From Candidatus Methanophagales archaeon ANME-1-THS (GTDB lineage Archaea > Halobacteriota > Syntropharchaeia > Alkanophagales > Methanospirareceae): DNA of 14,999 bases. Position numbers and translations under genes: made by a program. The notes under the pieces were generated by a model, which made no database searches, was not told where the DNA came from, and saw only the letters and a list, made by a program, of their open reading frames with translations. Positions 1 through 6,853 of the stretch are shown one piece after another (position 1 is the first letter of the stretch; the number at the start of each line of letters is the position of its first letter). Location: positions 1 through 14,999 of the forward strand of contig RXIE01000070.1 in NCBI GenBank assembly GCA_004212135.1, in the 5' to 3' direction.

Positions 1-977
1 TTTTTTCTCCGTGCAACCTTTTCCAGCCCTATGAGCTCAGCCAGCGGTATCAGGTGCACATACGGGGGACGATGATCCGGATGGGTGCCATCAGTATTCG
101 CAAGCTCATCGACTCGATCTCGCACACCTTTCTTGATGAGACCACCGCATGCACATCGCCATCTGCTGGTAATCGCGTTGCTCAGCGAATAATGCGTATA
201 GCAGCGGATACACGCACTTTCATTATACTTCCCCTCCTGCGGGGGAACTCCCACGTTGAGCACCGGCTTCCGCCCACCTCTTCGCTGGATCGCCGCTTTC
301 AACTCGTCAAACCCCATATCAGCCACGTAGAACCGGTTAAACTCCCTCGCCAGCCGGATCGGATGCGGCGAATGAGCATCCGAGTTGGTTAAAAACGTCA
401 GCGGTCGCAACTCTTCGATTCGATCTGCATAGGATGAATCCGCACTCAGCCCCAGCTCCACAAAGGAGATGCTGCTCACCAGCGCTCCATAGCACTCCCT
501 CAGCGACTGGTGATATGCATACACCGCAGTCCAGGGCGTAAACGCATGACAAGGGCCGATAAGTGCTCCAGCATCCTTCGCCTGTTCCGCGATTGCTTCA
601 CCACTCAATCTGAGTGAGGGCCGACCATCTGCATCGATATCCGGCGAAGAGCGCCTGAACGACTCGTATAATTCCTCTGCTTTCGATATGGACGGCACGA
701 TGAGGAGATGGTGCACCCTTCGCTCATCTTCCACCTCGACGGTGAGCACGAACCGTGTGGAGGAATTGCCTGCATCTCCCCGTTTACCATAAAAGAAGCC
801 ATTCTGTTCCTCCAGCTCCTTTATCCCGCGTAACCAGTGTGGATGTAAACAATCGCCCGTGCCGAGGAGGTGCATCCCCTTCCTCGCAGCCTCTGTAGCC
901 AGTGTGGGGATGTCCATACGGGGCGAAGTCGCTGCCGAATAACGTGAATGGAGATGTAAATCAGCGTTGAGTATCAT
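1..977 (-). CDS. EndoQ-type PHP-domain endonuclease (partial, C-terminus beyond the window)
   Basis: Reading leftward from the ATG at 977, an open frame continues without a stop to the window edge (about 325 residues). The N-terminus carries the PHP metal-site signature DLHLH (residues 6-10). Further metal-ligand-like stretches are GTGD (39-42), a CHAFTPW segment and a SDAHS segment. Near residue 260 there is a zinc-finger-like CxxC...CxC pair, followed by RDRVDELA and the segment HRPPYVHLIPLAEL. This order is typical of EndoQ and its methanogen relatives (the TIGR00375-type PHP family). EndoQ nicks DNA 5' to deaminated bases such as uracil and hypoxanthine, and at abasic sites. The family assignment is by recognition; activity is inferred. 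The gene starts 7 nt after initiator tRNA-Met and has no Shine-Dalgarno site. The last codons before the edge do not look like this family (see the finding on bases 1-26). Confidence 0.82.
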   Translation of the reverse strand, partial: MILNADLHLHSRYSAATSPRMDIPTLATEAARKGMHLLGTGDCLHPHWLRGIKELEEQNGFFYGKRGDAGNSSTRFVLTVEVEDERRVHHLLIVPSISKAEELYESFRRSSPDIDADGRPSLRLSGEAIAEQAKDAGALIGPCHAFTPWTAVYAYHQSLRECYGALVSSISFVELGLSADSSYADRIEELRPLTFLTNSDAHSPHPIRLAREFNRFYVADMGFDELKAAIQRRGGRKPVLNVGVPPQEGKYNESACIRCYTHYSLSNAITSRWRCACGGLIKKGVRDRVDELANTDGTHPDHRPPYVHLIPLAELIGLEKVARRK

Positions 978-984
978 CGTCCAA

Positions 985-1059
985 TAGCGGGGGATGGATT
1001 CGAACCATCGATCTCCGGGTTATGAGCCCGACGGGATCTCCTAACTACCCTACCCCGCT
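985..1059 (-). tRNA. Initiator tRNA-Met (CAU anticodon)
   Basis: The reverse complement folds as a full cloverleaf. The acceptor AGCGGGG pairs with CCCCGCT, the anticodon stem TCGGG pairs with CCCGG around loop CTCATAA, and the T arm is GATGG-TTCGAAT-CCATC. The A1:U72 pair and three consecutive G:C pairs closing the anticodon loop mark an archaeal initiator rather than an elongator tRNA. The discriminator base is A. CCA is not encoded; TTGG follows. No intron is visible. Confidence 0.95.
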
Positions 1060-1307
1060 GGCACTCGCCTCCCTATATTCATAGAGAAGAGCTCATATAA
1101 AGATAGGTTCCTGGTAACAAAAAGGATTGAATATTAGAACGTGTTCATACCTGACCTGCTCGCGTACCTCGAACAAGTCAGTCTCTCCCCAAAGCATTCT
1201 GTGTATCTACCAGGAGCGCACGATTTTTACATATGGGGGTATTCGTTTTTAGGAGCGAGATTTGTTAATTTGTCGTACTAAATCATATAGGTTAAAAAAC
1301 CAGGAAC
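1060..1307. other. Intergenic spacer between divergent tRNA-Met and the AsnB-like/Dph6-like gene
   Basis: No open frame with coding character was found. The left part holds the tRNA promoter. The right part holds an AT-rich box (aaatcatatagg, about 1280-1291) about 25 nt upstream of the start region of the fused gene, a plausible TATA element. The short word aggagcg occurs twice (about 1212 and 1252) with no clear meaning. Confidence 0.4.
1093..1104 (-). promoter_or_regulatory. TATA-type promoter for initiator tRNA-Met
   Basis: On the minus strand the sequence CTTTATATGAGC lies 34-45 nt upstream of the tRNA 5' end. Archaeal transcription normally starts about 25 nt downstream of a TATA box, which would give a short 5' leader. 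It is probably also the only promoter serving the EndoQ gene behind the tRNA. Confidence 0.5.
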
Positions 1308-1316
1308 GTGGAAGCG

Positions 1317-3533
1317 ATGGGCAGAATAGCCGGTGTTTTTAATACTGATAATGCTGGAGCGCGGATGATCCGCGCGTTAGAAGCATTGAACATTCGAGAA
1401 GGTGCTGGTTTCTGGATCTGTACAGAGCATACTGATTTTTATGTACAAGACCTGCAGGAGTTGAGACAGCGCGCTCCGCTGATGCGGGATACTACACAGT
1501 GCCTCGCGTGCTCTTCCTGTAGCCCTTTTCTCTCACGGGAAGGATCAAAAAACCGGTTTGTAGCAGATGCGGAGATCTATAATCTGGATGAGATAAAAAC
1601 AAGATACCAGGTTGAGGGGGCACGCAGCTCCGACGTGCTCGCGGACTTACTAGACAAGGGGCTTCTTGATGCCCGGGTTGATGGCTCTTATGCGTATGCG
1701 TATTGGAGTCGTGATGCACCGCAGGGTGCTGACGTGTATGTAGCTCGTGATATACTCGGCTTAAGCCCCATCTGTTTCGCACATACCGATGGTTTTGCGT
1801 TTGCCTCTGAGAAGAAAGCGTTAGAGGCTATGGGCTATTCCTATGCGATCGAACTCGATCCACGCATCCTCCTGCGATATGACCTGGAGGATGATCGGCT
1901 GGTTTTCGTGCGAAGAGCTTTCTTCGAGGCGGTACCCGCCATCACCGACGCGAAGGAGGAGATACAAGATGCGTTACTAGGGTTGCTCCGAGCGAGTATT
2001 ACGCGGAGAATACCGCGGGATGGTAAATTTGGCGTACTTTTTTCTGGAGGCTTGGATTCTACGCTTATCGCGTACCTCTGCAGGGAGTTGGGTGCTGATT
2101 TCGTCTGCTACACGGTGGCAGTTGCAGATCCTGAGATGAAGGAAGCGGAAGATGGAGTATACGCACGGTCTATTGCCTCGGATCTGGGTCTGGCGTTGAG
2201 AATAAAGAGGATAGGAGTTGAGGATATCGAGCGCTATCTCGCAGCTATCGTTCCTCTGATTGATGATACGAATGGTGTAACGATAAGTGTGGCGTTGCCG
2301 TTATATCTCGCCTGCGAGATGGCGAACGAGGATGGCATGCAAACGGTGCTGTATGGGCTCGGGACCGAGGAGCTCTTCGCGGGATATGAACGGCATAAAC
2401 GGGTGAACGCGGACGACTTGAATAGAGCATGTCGAGCCGGTCTCATGGGGATGCACGAACGGGACCTCTATCGGGATGATGTGGTGGCGCATGCGCTGGG
2501 GATTTCGTTACGAGCACCATTTTTGGCTCCAGAACTTGTTGATTATGCACTGAAAATCCCCGCCGCGTATAAATTGTCGAATGGCGAGAATAAGGTCATT
2601 TTACGAGCGATTGCGATGGAGTTAGGACTGGAAAAGGTTGCACGGAGAAAAAAACGAGCCGTGCAGTACGGCTCAAATATGACGAAGGCAATCGAGAAAT
2701 TAGCGAAGGGAAGGGGATACCGCTATACCCGGGATTATCTGAGGACCTTTTATCCCTCACGAGCCATGTGGGGCTCTGCCCCACGACCCCGCAAGCCCTG
2801 TAAGGGCTTAAAGCTGGGTTGCCTTTTCAGTTCGGGTAAGGACAGTACCTTTGCACTCTGGCTCATGCAGAAGGCAGGGTATCCAATCGAATGTTTAATC
2901 ACCATAAAAAGCCGGAATCCTGCATCGTATATGTTCCATACACCTGCAGTAGAGCTCGTGGAGCTGCAAGCCGAGGCGATTGGCGTGCCCCTCATAATGA
3001 GGGAGACCGAGGGCGAGAAAGAGAAGGAACTGGAAGATCTGCGCGCGGCATTGAGAGAAGCAAAGGTGAGATATAGGATAGAAGGGGTTATTACCGGTGC
3101 TTTGTGGAGTACGTATCAAAAAGAACGAATAGAACGAATTGCGGCGGATGAAAACCTCAAGGTATTTGCCCCGCTATGGCATATGAATCAGGAAACCGAG
3201 CTACGACTCACTGTATCCAATTTTGAGGTGATCTTCACGAGTATCAGTGCGTATGGTCTGGATAAGAGCTGGTTGGGTCGGAAGATCACACCCGAGGATA
3301 TTGACCGCTTGGTGGACCTGGACAGAAGATTGATGCGGTATCGCGATCGACCGGTGCGAAGATTCGCAGGGCTCAATATTGCAGGTGAAGGTGGGGAATT
3401 CGAATCGCTGGTCCTCGACGGCCCTCTCTTCAAGAAAAAGCTCGTAATCATGGAAAGCGAGATCATTGAGGAAGATGCGAACACCGCACGATTAGTGGTG
3501 CAGGAGGCGAAATTGGAAGAAAAGCGGATATAA
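1317..3533 (+). CDS. Fused asparagine synthase-like / diphthine-ammonia ligase-like (Dph6) protein
   Basis: The protein has 738 residues from the ATG at 1317. That start is preferred because AGGA lies 11 nt upstream; an in-frame GTG at 1308 is possible. Residues 1-175 resemble a degenerate class II glutamine amidotransferase domain beginning MGRIAGVF, where active family members read MCGIAGVF, so the nucleophilic Cys2 is missing. Residues 235-470 are an asparagine-synthase ATP-pyrophosphatase domain with PP-loop SGGLDST (243-249), GTEELFAGYERHKR and a KRAVQYGS segment. Residues 484-498 are encoded by a twin-hairpin element. From residue 499 a second, Dph6-type ATP-pyrophosphatase begins, with PP-loop SSGKDST (505-511), ITGALWSTYQKERIER and the family motif GEGGEFES near the C-terminus. 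Dph6 amidates diphthine on elongation factor 2. The joint activity of the halves is inferred. A frameshift or assembly error joining two genes is possible, but the frame is open throughout. Confidence 0.8.
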   Translation: MGRIAGVFNTDNAGARMIRALEALNIREGAGFWICTEHTDFYVQDLQELRQRAPLMRDTTQCLACSSCSPFLSREGSKNRFVADAEIYNLDEIKTRYQVEGARSSDVLADLLDKGLLDARVDGSYAYAYWSRDAPQGADVYVARDILGLSPICFAHTDGFAFASEKKALEAMGYSYAIELDPRILLRYDLEDDRLVFVRRAFFEAVPAITDAKEEIQDALLGLLRASITRRIPRDGKFGVLFSGGLDSTLIAYLCRELGADFVCYTVAVADPEMKEAEDGVYARSIASDLGLALRIKRIGVEDIERYLAAIVPLIDDTNGVTISVALPLYLACEMANEDGMQTVLYGLGTEELFAGYERHKRVNADDLNRACRAGLMGMHERDLYRDDVVAHALGISLRAPFLAPELVDYALKIPAAYKLSNGENKVILRAIAMELGLEKVARRKKRAVQYGSNMTKAIEKLAKGRGYRYTRDYLRTFYPSRAMWGSAPRPRKPCKGLKLGCLFSSGKDSTFALWLMQKAGYPIECLITIKSRNPASYMFHTPAVELVELQAEAIGVPLIMRETEGEKEKELEDLRAALREAKVRYRIEGVITGALWSTYQKERIERIAADENLKVFAPLWHMNQETELRLTVSNFEVIFTSISAYGLDKSWLGRKITPEDIDRLVDLDRRLMRYRDRPVRRFAGLNIAGEGGEFESLVLDGPLFKKKLVIMESEIIEEDANTARLVVQEAKLEEKRI
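2768..2809. repeat. Twin-hairpin palindromic element inside the fused gene
   Basis: Two perfect 7-bp hairpins with 3-nt loops stand 8 nt apart. The first is GTGGGGC-TCT-GCCCCAC (2768-2784) and the second is AAGCCCT-GTA-AGGGCTT (2793-2809). The GC-rich twin-stem form resembles REP or MITE-like intergenic repeats. Here it is translated in frame as the linker (around WGSAPRPRKPCKG) between the two ATP-pyrophosphatase domains. No second copy was noticed in the window. Confidence 0.7.
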
Positions 3534-3587
3534 GACCAGAACAATTCGCCGCTTCCCCTGAAGACCTTGGTCCGTTTATTATACGCC

Positions 3588-3597
3588 TTTATATAAA
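3588..3597 (+). promoter_or_regulatory. TATA box for the small zinc-ribbon gene
   Basis: TTTATATAAA is centred about 27 nt upstream of the ATG at 3621. The predicted transcription start therefore falls at or next to the start codon. No Shine-Dalgarno site precedes the ATG, so the transcript is probably leaderless. Confidence 0.6.
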
Positions 3598-3620
3598 CCG
3601 AAATTACATTACGTTATAGA

Positions 3621-3842
3621 ATGGGTGAAGAAGAAACCGAGCTAGAAAGGAGAAGAAGGTGGATAGAACGAGCAGCTGCAAAAACTCGACCTAAGACGGT
3701 ACGGTGCGCAAAGTGCGGTAAGGAAGTTGATGAATTTATGGAAATAGCAGGAAGGTCACTTTGCTTAGATTGCTATGCCATCGAGGAGATGGGAGAGGGT
3801 AGTGCAATGGGCATGCCGGGAGAAGGGAGTGGTGGGGGATAG
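3621..3842 (+). CDS. Small zinc-ribbon-like protein, 73 aa, function unknown
   Basis: A highly charged N-terminus (residues 1-25, rich in Glu, Arg and Lys) precedes two CxxC knuckles (C29/C32 and C48/C51), the pattern of a four-cysteine zinc ribbon. A Gly- and Met-rich tail ends the protein. It resembles the small zinc-ribbon proteins common in archaea, which often bind nucleic acid or other proteins; no specific family was recognised. A strong TATA box places the transcript start at the ATG. The next gene begins 11 nt after the TAG stop on the same strand, so the two are probably co-transcribed. Confidence 0.7.
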   Translation: MGEEETELERRRRWIERAAAKTRPKTVRCAKCGKEVDEFMEIAGRSLCLDCYAIEEMGEGSAMGMPGEGSGGG

Positions 3843-3853
3843 GAACCGAAGAG

Positions 3854-4162
3854 ATGGAAGAGAAGAGATATGAAATACGGATCCCTCGTGGTATAACGAC
3901 GGGTATTGTATTTGAAGCTGCCGCGATATTCGAGCTCGAGGTGGATCAAGAAGAGGCTGCAGGTGATGAGGCCTTTGATATGGCTACCGGATTGCCGATC
4001 AGGGATTATGTGCCGTGCATGGTCTTACGGGGCGATTCTCAGGAGAAATTGTTAGCTGCTCAGGCATATATCTACAAGAAGCACGAGGAATGGATCGATA
4101 ACATAGAGAAGTGGCGTGAGATGCGCCGAGAGCAAATCCAAAAGAAAATTAGGCGACGATAA
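3854..4162 (+). CDS. Hypothetical protein, 102 aa
   Basis: The family is not recognised. The protein begins MEEKRYEIRIPRGITTG, has an acidic middle section and ends in a strongly basic, probably helical tail (about residues 75-102, rich in Lys, Arg and Glu, ending KKIRRR). There is no signal peptide or membrane segment. A purine-rich GGGGGATAGGA stretch lies just upstream of the ATG and overlaps the end of the preceding zinc-ribbon gene, so ribosome reinitiation from that gene is likely. The basic tail would suit binding to RNA or a ribosomal surface, but this is only a guess. It converges with the methyltransferase gene, the two stop codons lying 27 nt apart. Confidence 0.65.
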   Translation: MEEKRYEIRIPRGITTGIVFEAAAIFELEVDQEEAAGDEAFDMATGLPIRDYVPCMVLRGDSQEKLLAAQAYIYKKHEEWIDNIEKWREMRREQIQKKIRRR

Positions 4163-4170
4163 CAAAACAA

Positions 4171-4184
4171 CAAACGAACGTTTG
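4171..4184. terminator. Palindrome between convergent genes
   Basis: CAAACG and CGTTTG arms separated by two bases lie midway between two convergent stop codons, in AT-rich sequence. The stem is short, so a shared terminator function is only possible. Confidence 0.3.
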
Positions 4185-4189
4185 AGTGC

Positions 4190-5137
4190 TCAGTCACATA
4201 ACGTGCCGGTATAGATCCACCTATCGAAATAACCGTCGCTCTCTTTATTCTCCTTTACGTCACCGGTAAACACATCTTGTAAGAGCTGGTGCACAATTTC
4301 CGCTTCTTCTTCACTCGAGACGGTAAATAAAACCTTCCCGTTACTTTTCAAGACCTTTGGCGCTTCAAGGAGCACTTTGTCCCAATTAAATCGCTCAAAG
4401 GGGGTGAGCTTGCCAACCATGAAGCCGAAGACCACATCAAACTCCCTGCCAAAGAAGGATGACAGGAGGGAACAATCCAATACGATGCTCTTCCGGGGGT
4501 CTAATACGCCTTCCTCTAAGCCTTTACAAATCTCACATTTGTCTATATCGACCGTGAGCGGTGAGAGCCCCAGTTCGTGGAGCGCGATGGTCGCCCCACC
4601 ATTACCACAGCCAATCTCAAGAGCCGCTGTATGCGCTCCCGTTTGTATCTCATTTTCTCTTAAAAATTCGCCGAGCACCTTCTTCAGTGCCTCTATCCTC
4701 CCCCGTGGATAGAAGCGTTCCTCCTTCACATTGCAGTCACAAAATAATCGATTCACCAGTCCCACAGAATAAAATTCGACCATCGCTTCATGAAATGCTT
4801 TACGCTTAACCGCCAGCACTCGTTCCTTCGGGCCGCTTATCATCCGTGCAAGGGCTCTGAATTCCTCTTTTCGTGCCCGATCGGCAATGAGATCCGTAAA
4901 GATGATCCAGAACTTCAGATCCTTGTCGTGGAGAGCGAGTCCGATCAATTCGTCGCTCTCATCAAAGATCCTCAGCACCTCCAGCACATCGTCTGCCCTG
5001 ACCTTACCCAGGTATTCAAGTGTTTTGCCGATCCACCGTTGTGCCGCATAACTCTCTTCCACCAGCATAAACTCATCAATTGCCAATAACTCGCCCAAAT
5101 CCAGCTTCCTCAGTGTCAGATCACCGTTCTCGTTCAT
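4190..5137 (-). CDS. Class I SAM-dependent methyltransferase, 315 aa
   Basis: The start is ATG 5137, which overlaps the upstream TGA stop as ATGA; a TTG at 5149 would only add four residues. Residues 172-181 carry motif I (ALEIGCGNGG), followed by the acidic strand LTVDID and a Rossmann methyltransferase pattern to the C-terminus (DVVFGFMVGKL, then VLKSNGKVLFTV). Residues 1 to about 165 form an extra, mostly helical N-terminal region with no recognised domain, including a CDC motif near 133-135. The substrate is unknown. The gene is the third in a row after mcrC and is coupled to the gene before it. MCR carries several methylated residues, at least one made by a class I SAM enzyme (S-methylcysteine, McmA). 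A role in MCR modification is therefore a reasonable hypothesis but not shown. Confidence 0.8.
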   Translation of the reverse strand: MNENGDLTLRKLDLGELLAIDEFMLVEESYAAQRWIGKTLEYLGKVRADDVLEVLRIFDESDELIGLALHDKDLKFWIIFTDLIADRARKEEFRALARMISGPKERVLAVKRKAFHEAMVEFYSVGLVNRLFCDCNVKEERFYPRGRIEALKKVLGEFLRENEIQTGAHTAALEIGCGNGGATIALHELGLSPLTVDIDKCEICKGLEEGVLDPRKSIVLDCSLLSSFFGREFDVVFGFMVGKLTPFERFNWDKVLLEAPKVLKSNGKVLFTVSSEEEAEIVHQLLQDVFTGDVKENKESDGYFDRWIYTGTLCD

Positions 5138-5703
5138 GTCCCCACACAATACGCAATAAACAGTTCTGACGGATATTCATGGATGGTGGTAACGATTATC
5201 CTCCCCGCACCATACTTCGAGAGCACCAAAAGCGGTTTCTCATCTGCACCACGCTTTGCGACCAAGAGTACCTCGCAGTGCGCATCCACTTCTTCAAAGT
5301 AGCCGTCACAGAAGCATTCCCTCCGCTCCACAATCGATGCAGCCTCATGCTCCTTGACGAGCTCTAACTTCACCCTCCGCTCCTCCCTCACTAAGCTGAC
5401 TGTTATGGGCAGCCAATTGTATGCGTCCCTATTTGAAAAGGCACCGGATACCAAGAGGGTCCCTCCTCCTCGTACAAAATTGCTTATGGCCACACTCGTC
5501 GCTCTCAGTTCAGTGAGTATCCGGGAATATAATGGATTTCCAAAGCCCGCTGGCACGACGATCAATCTATAAAGCCGTATGGAAAAGAAGGGAGCAGCAA
5601 AGATGCTCGGTGTTACAACTTCACAGGTAAACCCATGGTCAATAAGATACCGCTTGTACGTCAGCTCTTTATCCCAGAGCAGGGCGATTTCTATTCCCTT
5701 CAC
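5134..5703 (-). CDS. Class I glutamine amidotransferase-like protein next to mcrC, 189 aa
   Basis: The start is GTG 5703, with AGGT 8 nt upstream; an in-frame TTG at 5721 has no ribosome site. The pattern suggests a flavodoxin-like GATase/ThuA-type fold. It has an N-terminal strand (IEIALLWD), a helix-strand with YRLIVVPAGFGNP, the turn FVRGGGTLLVSG, and a closing YGAGRIIVTTIHEYPS segment. The usual nucleophile-elbow cysteine is not seen, so it may be a non-catalytic or sugar/ligand-binding relative. It lies 57 nt after the mcrC stop and its TGA overlaps the methyltransferase ATG, so all three probably share one message. No specific function is recognised. Confidence 0.65.
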   Translation of the reverse strand: MKGIEIALLWDKELTYKRYLIDHGFTCEVVTPSIFAAPFFSIRLYRLIVVPAGFGNPLYSRILTELRATSVAISNFVRGGGTLLVSGAFSNRDAYNWLPITVSLVREERRVKLELVKEHEAASIVERRECFCDGYFEEVDAHCEVLLVAKRGADEKPLLVLSKYGAGRIIVTTIHEYPSELFIAYCVGT

Positions 5704-5760
5704 TTCTTTTGACCTGATCAATGGAGAAGTACGTTGTTTGCGGTGTGGGTTTACTACCGG

Positions 5761-6360
5761 CTATTCGAGTTCTCGAAGGTGCTGTTTCACTTTACTGACA
5801 ATTTCATTCAGTTTCTCCTGCGTGACACTCTCATGCCGGACAATGCCGGTGACAATATCGACGACCTTCCCCGGTGTCTCTCCCTCCTTAAATCGCGTAC
5901 TCACACCGATCTCTTCAAAATCTTTAAAGGTTACGGGGCATTGGCAGAGCACGATGGCGGGAATATTCACCCGCTTCAAAATAAACCGCACCTTATAGAT
6001 GAAATGCTGCTTGACGTTCCCGTGATGTAAAACTGCAAGCTTATGTTGCCCGATTATCTCCATCTCCCTCTGCTCCATGCCAAAAGCTACACCATGCCCA
6101 CCTCGAATCGGTGCATCTGCTGGCGTTCCATCCCCCGCATTCAAGATTAATACACTCGCATGAATACCTCGATCCCTCAATTCGGTGGTTATCTCACAGA
6201 CCGGCTTGGGCACGTGCCGCACGCCCGGTGACATGGCAACTGCTATGACATCGTACTTCCAGGCTTTTGAGAAGGTCCCTCGCTGTGCCATGCCACCCCC
6301 TAACCCAAGCCCCTGTCCCTTTCTACATGCGACTCGCTGGGTCTCTCTTCCTACCGTCAT
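5761..6360 (-). CDS. mcrC: Methyl-coenzyme M reductase operon protein C (McrC family)
   Basis: The 199-residue protein starts at ATG 6360 and matches the McrC family along its length. Recognisable parts are GRETQRVACRKGQGLGLGGG near the N-terminus, MAQRGTF, DVIAVAMSPGVRHVPKPVCEIT, LILNAGDG, the LAVLHHGNV segment, PAIVLCQCPV and the C-terminal LNEIVSKVKQHLREL. McrC is a methanogen-specific protein found in the ATP-dependent complex that activates methyl-coenzyme M reductase. Here it is separate from any mcrBDGA genes in the window. It is the first gene of a group with an amidotransferase-like protein and a methyltransferase. The 124-nt gap before it could hold its own promoter, but no convincing TATA box was found. 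Its TAG stop is in frame with the next gene, which is coincidental. Confidence 0.93.
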   Translation of the reverse strand: MTVGRETQRVACRKGQGLGLGGGMAQRGTFSKAWKYDVIAVAMSPGVRHVPKPVCEITTELRDRGIHASVLILNAGDGTPADAPIRGGHGVAFGMEQREMEIIGQHKLAVLHHGNVKQHFIYKVRFILKRVNIPAIVLCQCPVTFKDFEEIGVSTRFKEGETPGKVVDIVTGIVRHESVTQEKLNEIVSKVKQHLRELE

Positions 6361-6484
6361 ATGCTTCTCAACTCGTTGATCACCACGCTCACGGTCTTCC
6401 GCACCTATTTGCCATCAAACTACCGGTGTAGTTAAAAGTGCATCGAGTGCGAGATGCCTCATGAGTGTCTGCGGGTTTCACGTC

Positions 6485-6853
6485 CTATCCCTTCTTCTTC
6501 ATGACCAGAATATCTGGCCTCGGTGGGGCTTTGGAGCCTGCAAACTCCTTTTTGCACCGGTCACACAATTCCCGCGTGGTAAGTACCACCACCTCATCAC
6601 TCCCTGGTAATTTCCGCGCATAAATGAACTCGGGCTCTACACCCACCGACTCACTTATTTCTGCCAGTATCCCATTTATCTTCTCCATAAAGACCTCAAC
6701 ATCATCGCTCCTCAGTCCTCTCAGATCAGCCGCGAAGCCCACACAGCCGCAAGCCATCCCGAATACCTTCGCTTCTGACACGAAAATCGTGCCGACCAGT
6801 TTCCTCAGTTCGTCTTCGAGCGTTTTCCTACCTTCTTTTACCTCTCCTTTCAC
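6485..6853 (-). CDS. Hypothetical Cys-containing protein coupled to the U32 pair, 122 aa
   Basis: The gene starts with GTG at 6853, inside the TGA stop of the second U32 gene (GTGA overlap), so its translation is probably coupled. The family is not recognised. It has a CGC motif (C35, C37) followed by VGFAADLRG, and a CDRC knuckle (C97, C100), which could together bind a metal or iron-sulfur cluster. The C-terminus is basic (VMKKKG). It has no membrane segment. Fixed coupling to two probable iron-sulfur U32 proteins suggests a partner or assembly role; this rests on context only. Confidence 0.7.
   Translation of the reverse strand: MKGEVKEGRKTLEDELRKLVGTIFVSEAKVFGMACGCVGFAADLRGLRSDDVEVFMEKINGILAEISESVGVEPEFIYARKLPGSDEVVVLTTRELCDRCKKEFAGSKAPPRPDILVMKKKG

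Noticed and set aside
54..392. Plus-strand open frame of 112 codons
   Set aside because: It lies antisense to the EndoQ frame, which has clear family motifs throughout. The composition of this frame is that of a shadow.
3188..3544. Minus-strand frame of 118 codons
   Set aside because: It is antisense to the Dph6-like half of the fused gene, with low-complexity Ser/Arg-rich shadow composition.
5704..5763. In-frame TAG between mcrC and the next gene, possibly read through as pyrrolysine
   Set aside because: The mcrC protein ends where the family normally ends, TAG also stops several other genes here, and the residues after it are not conserved-looking.
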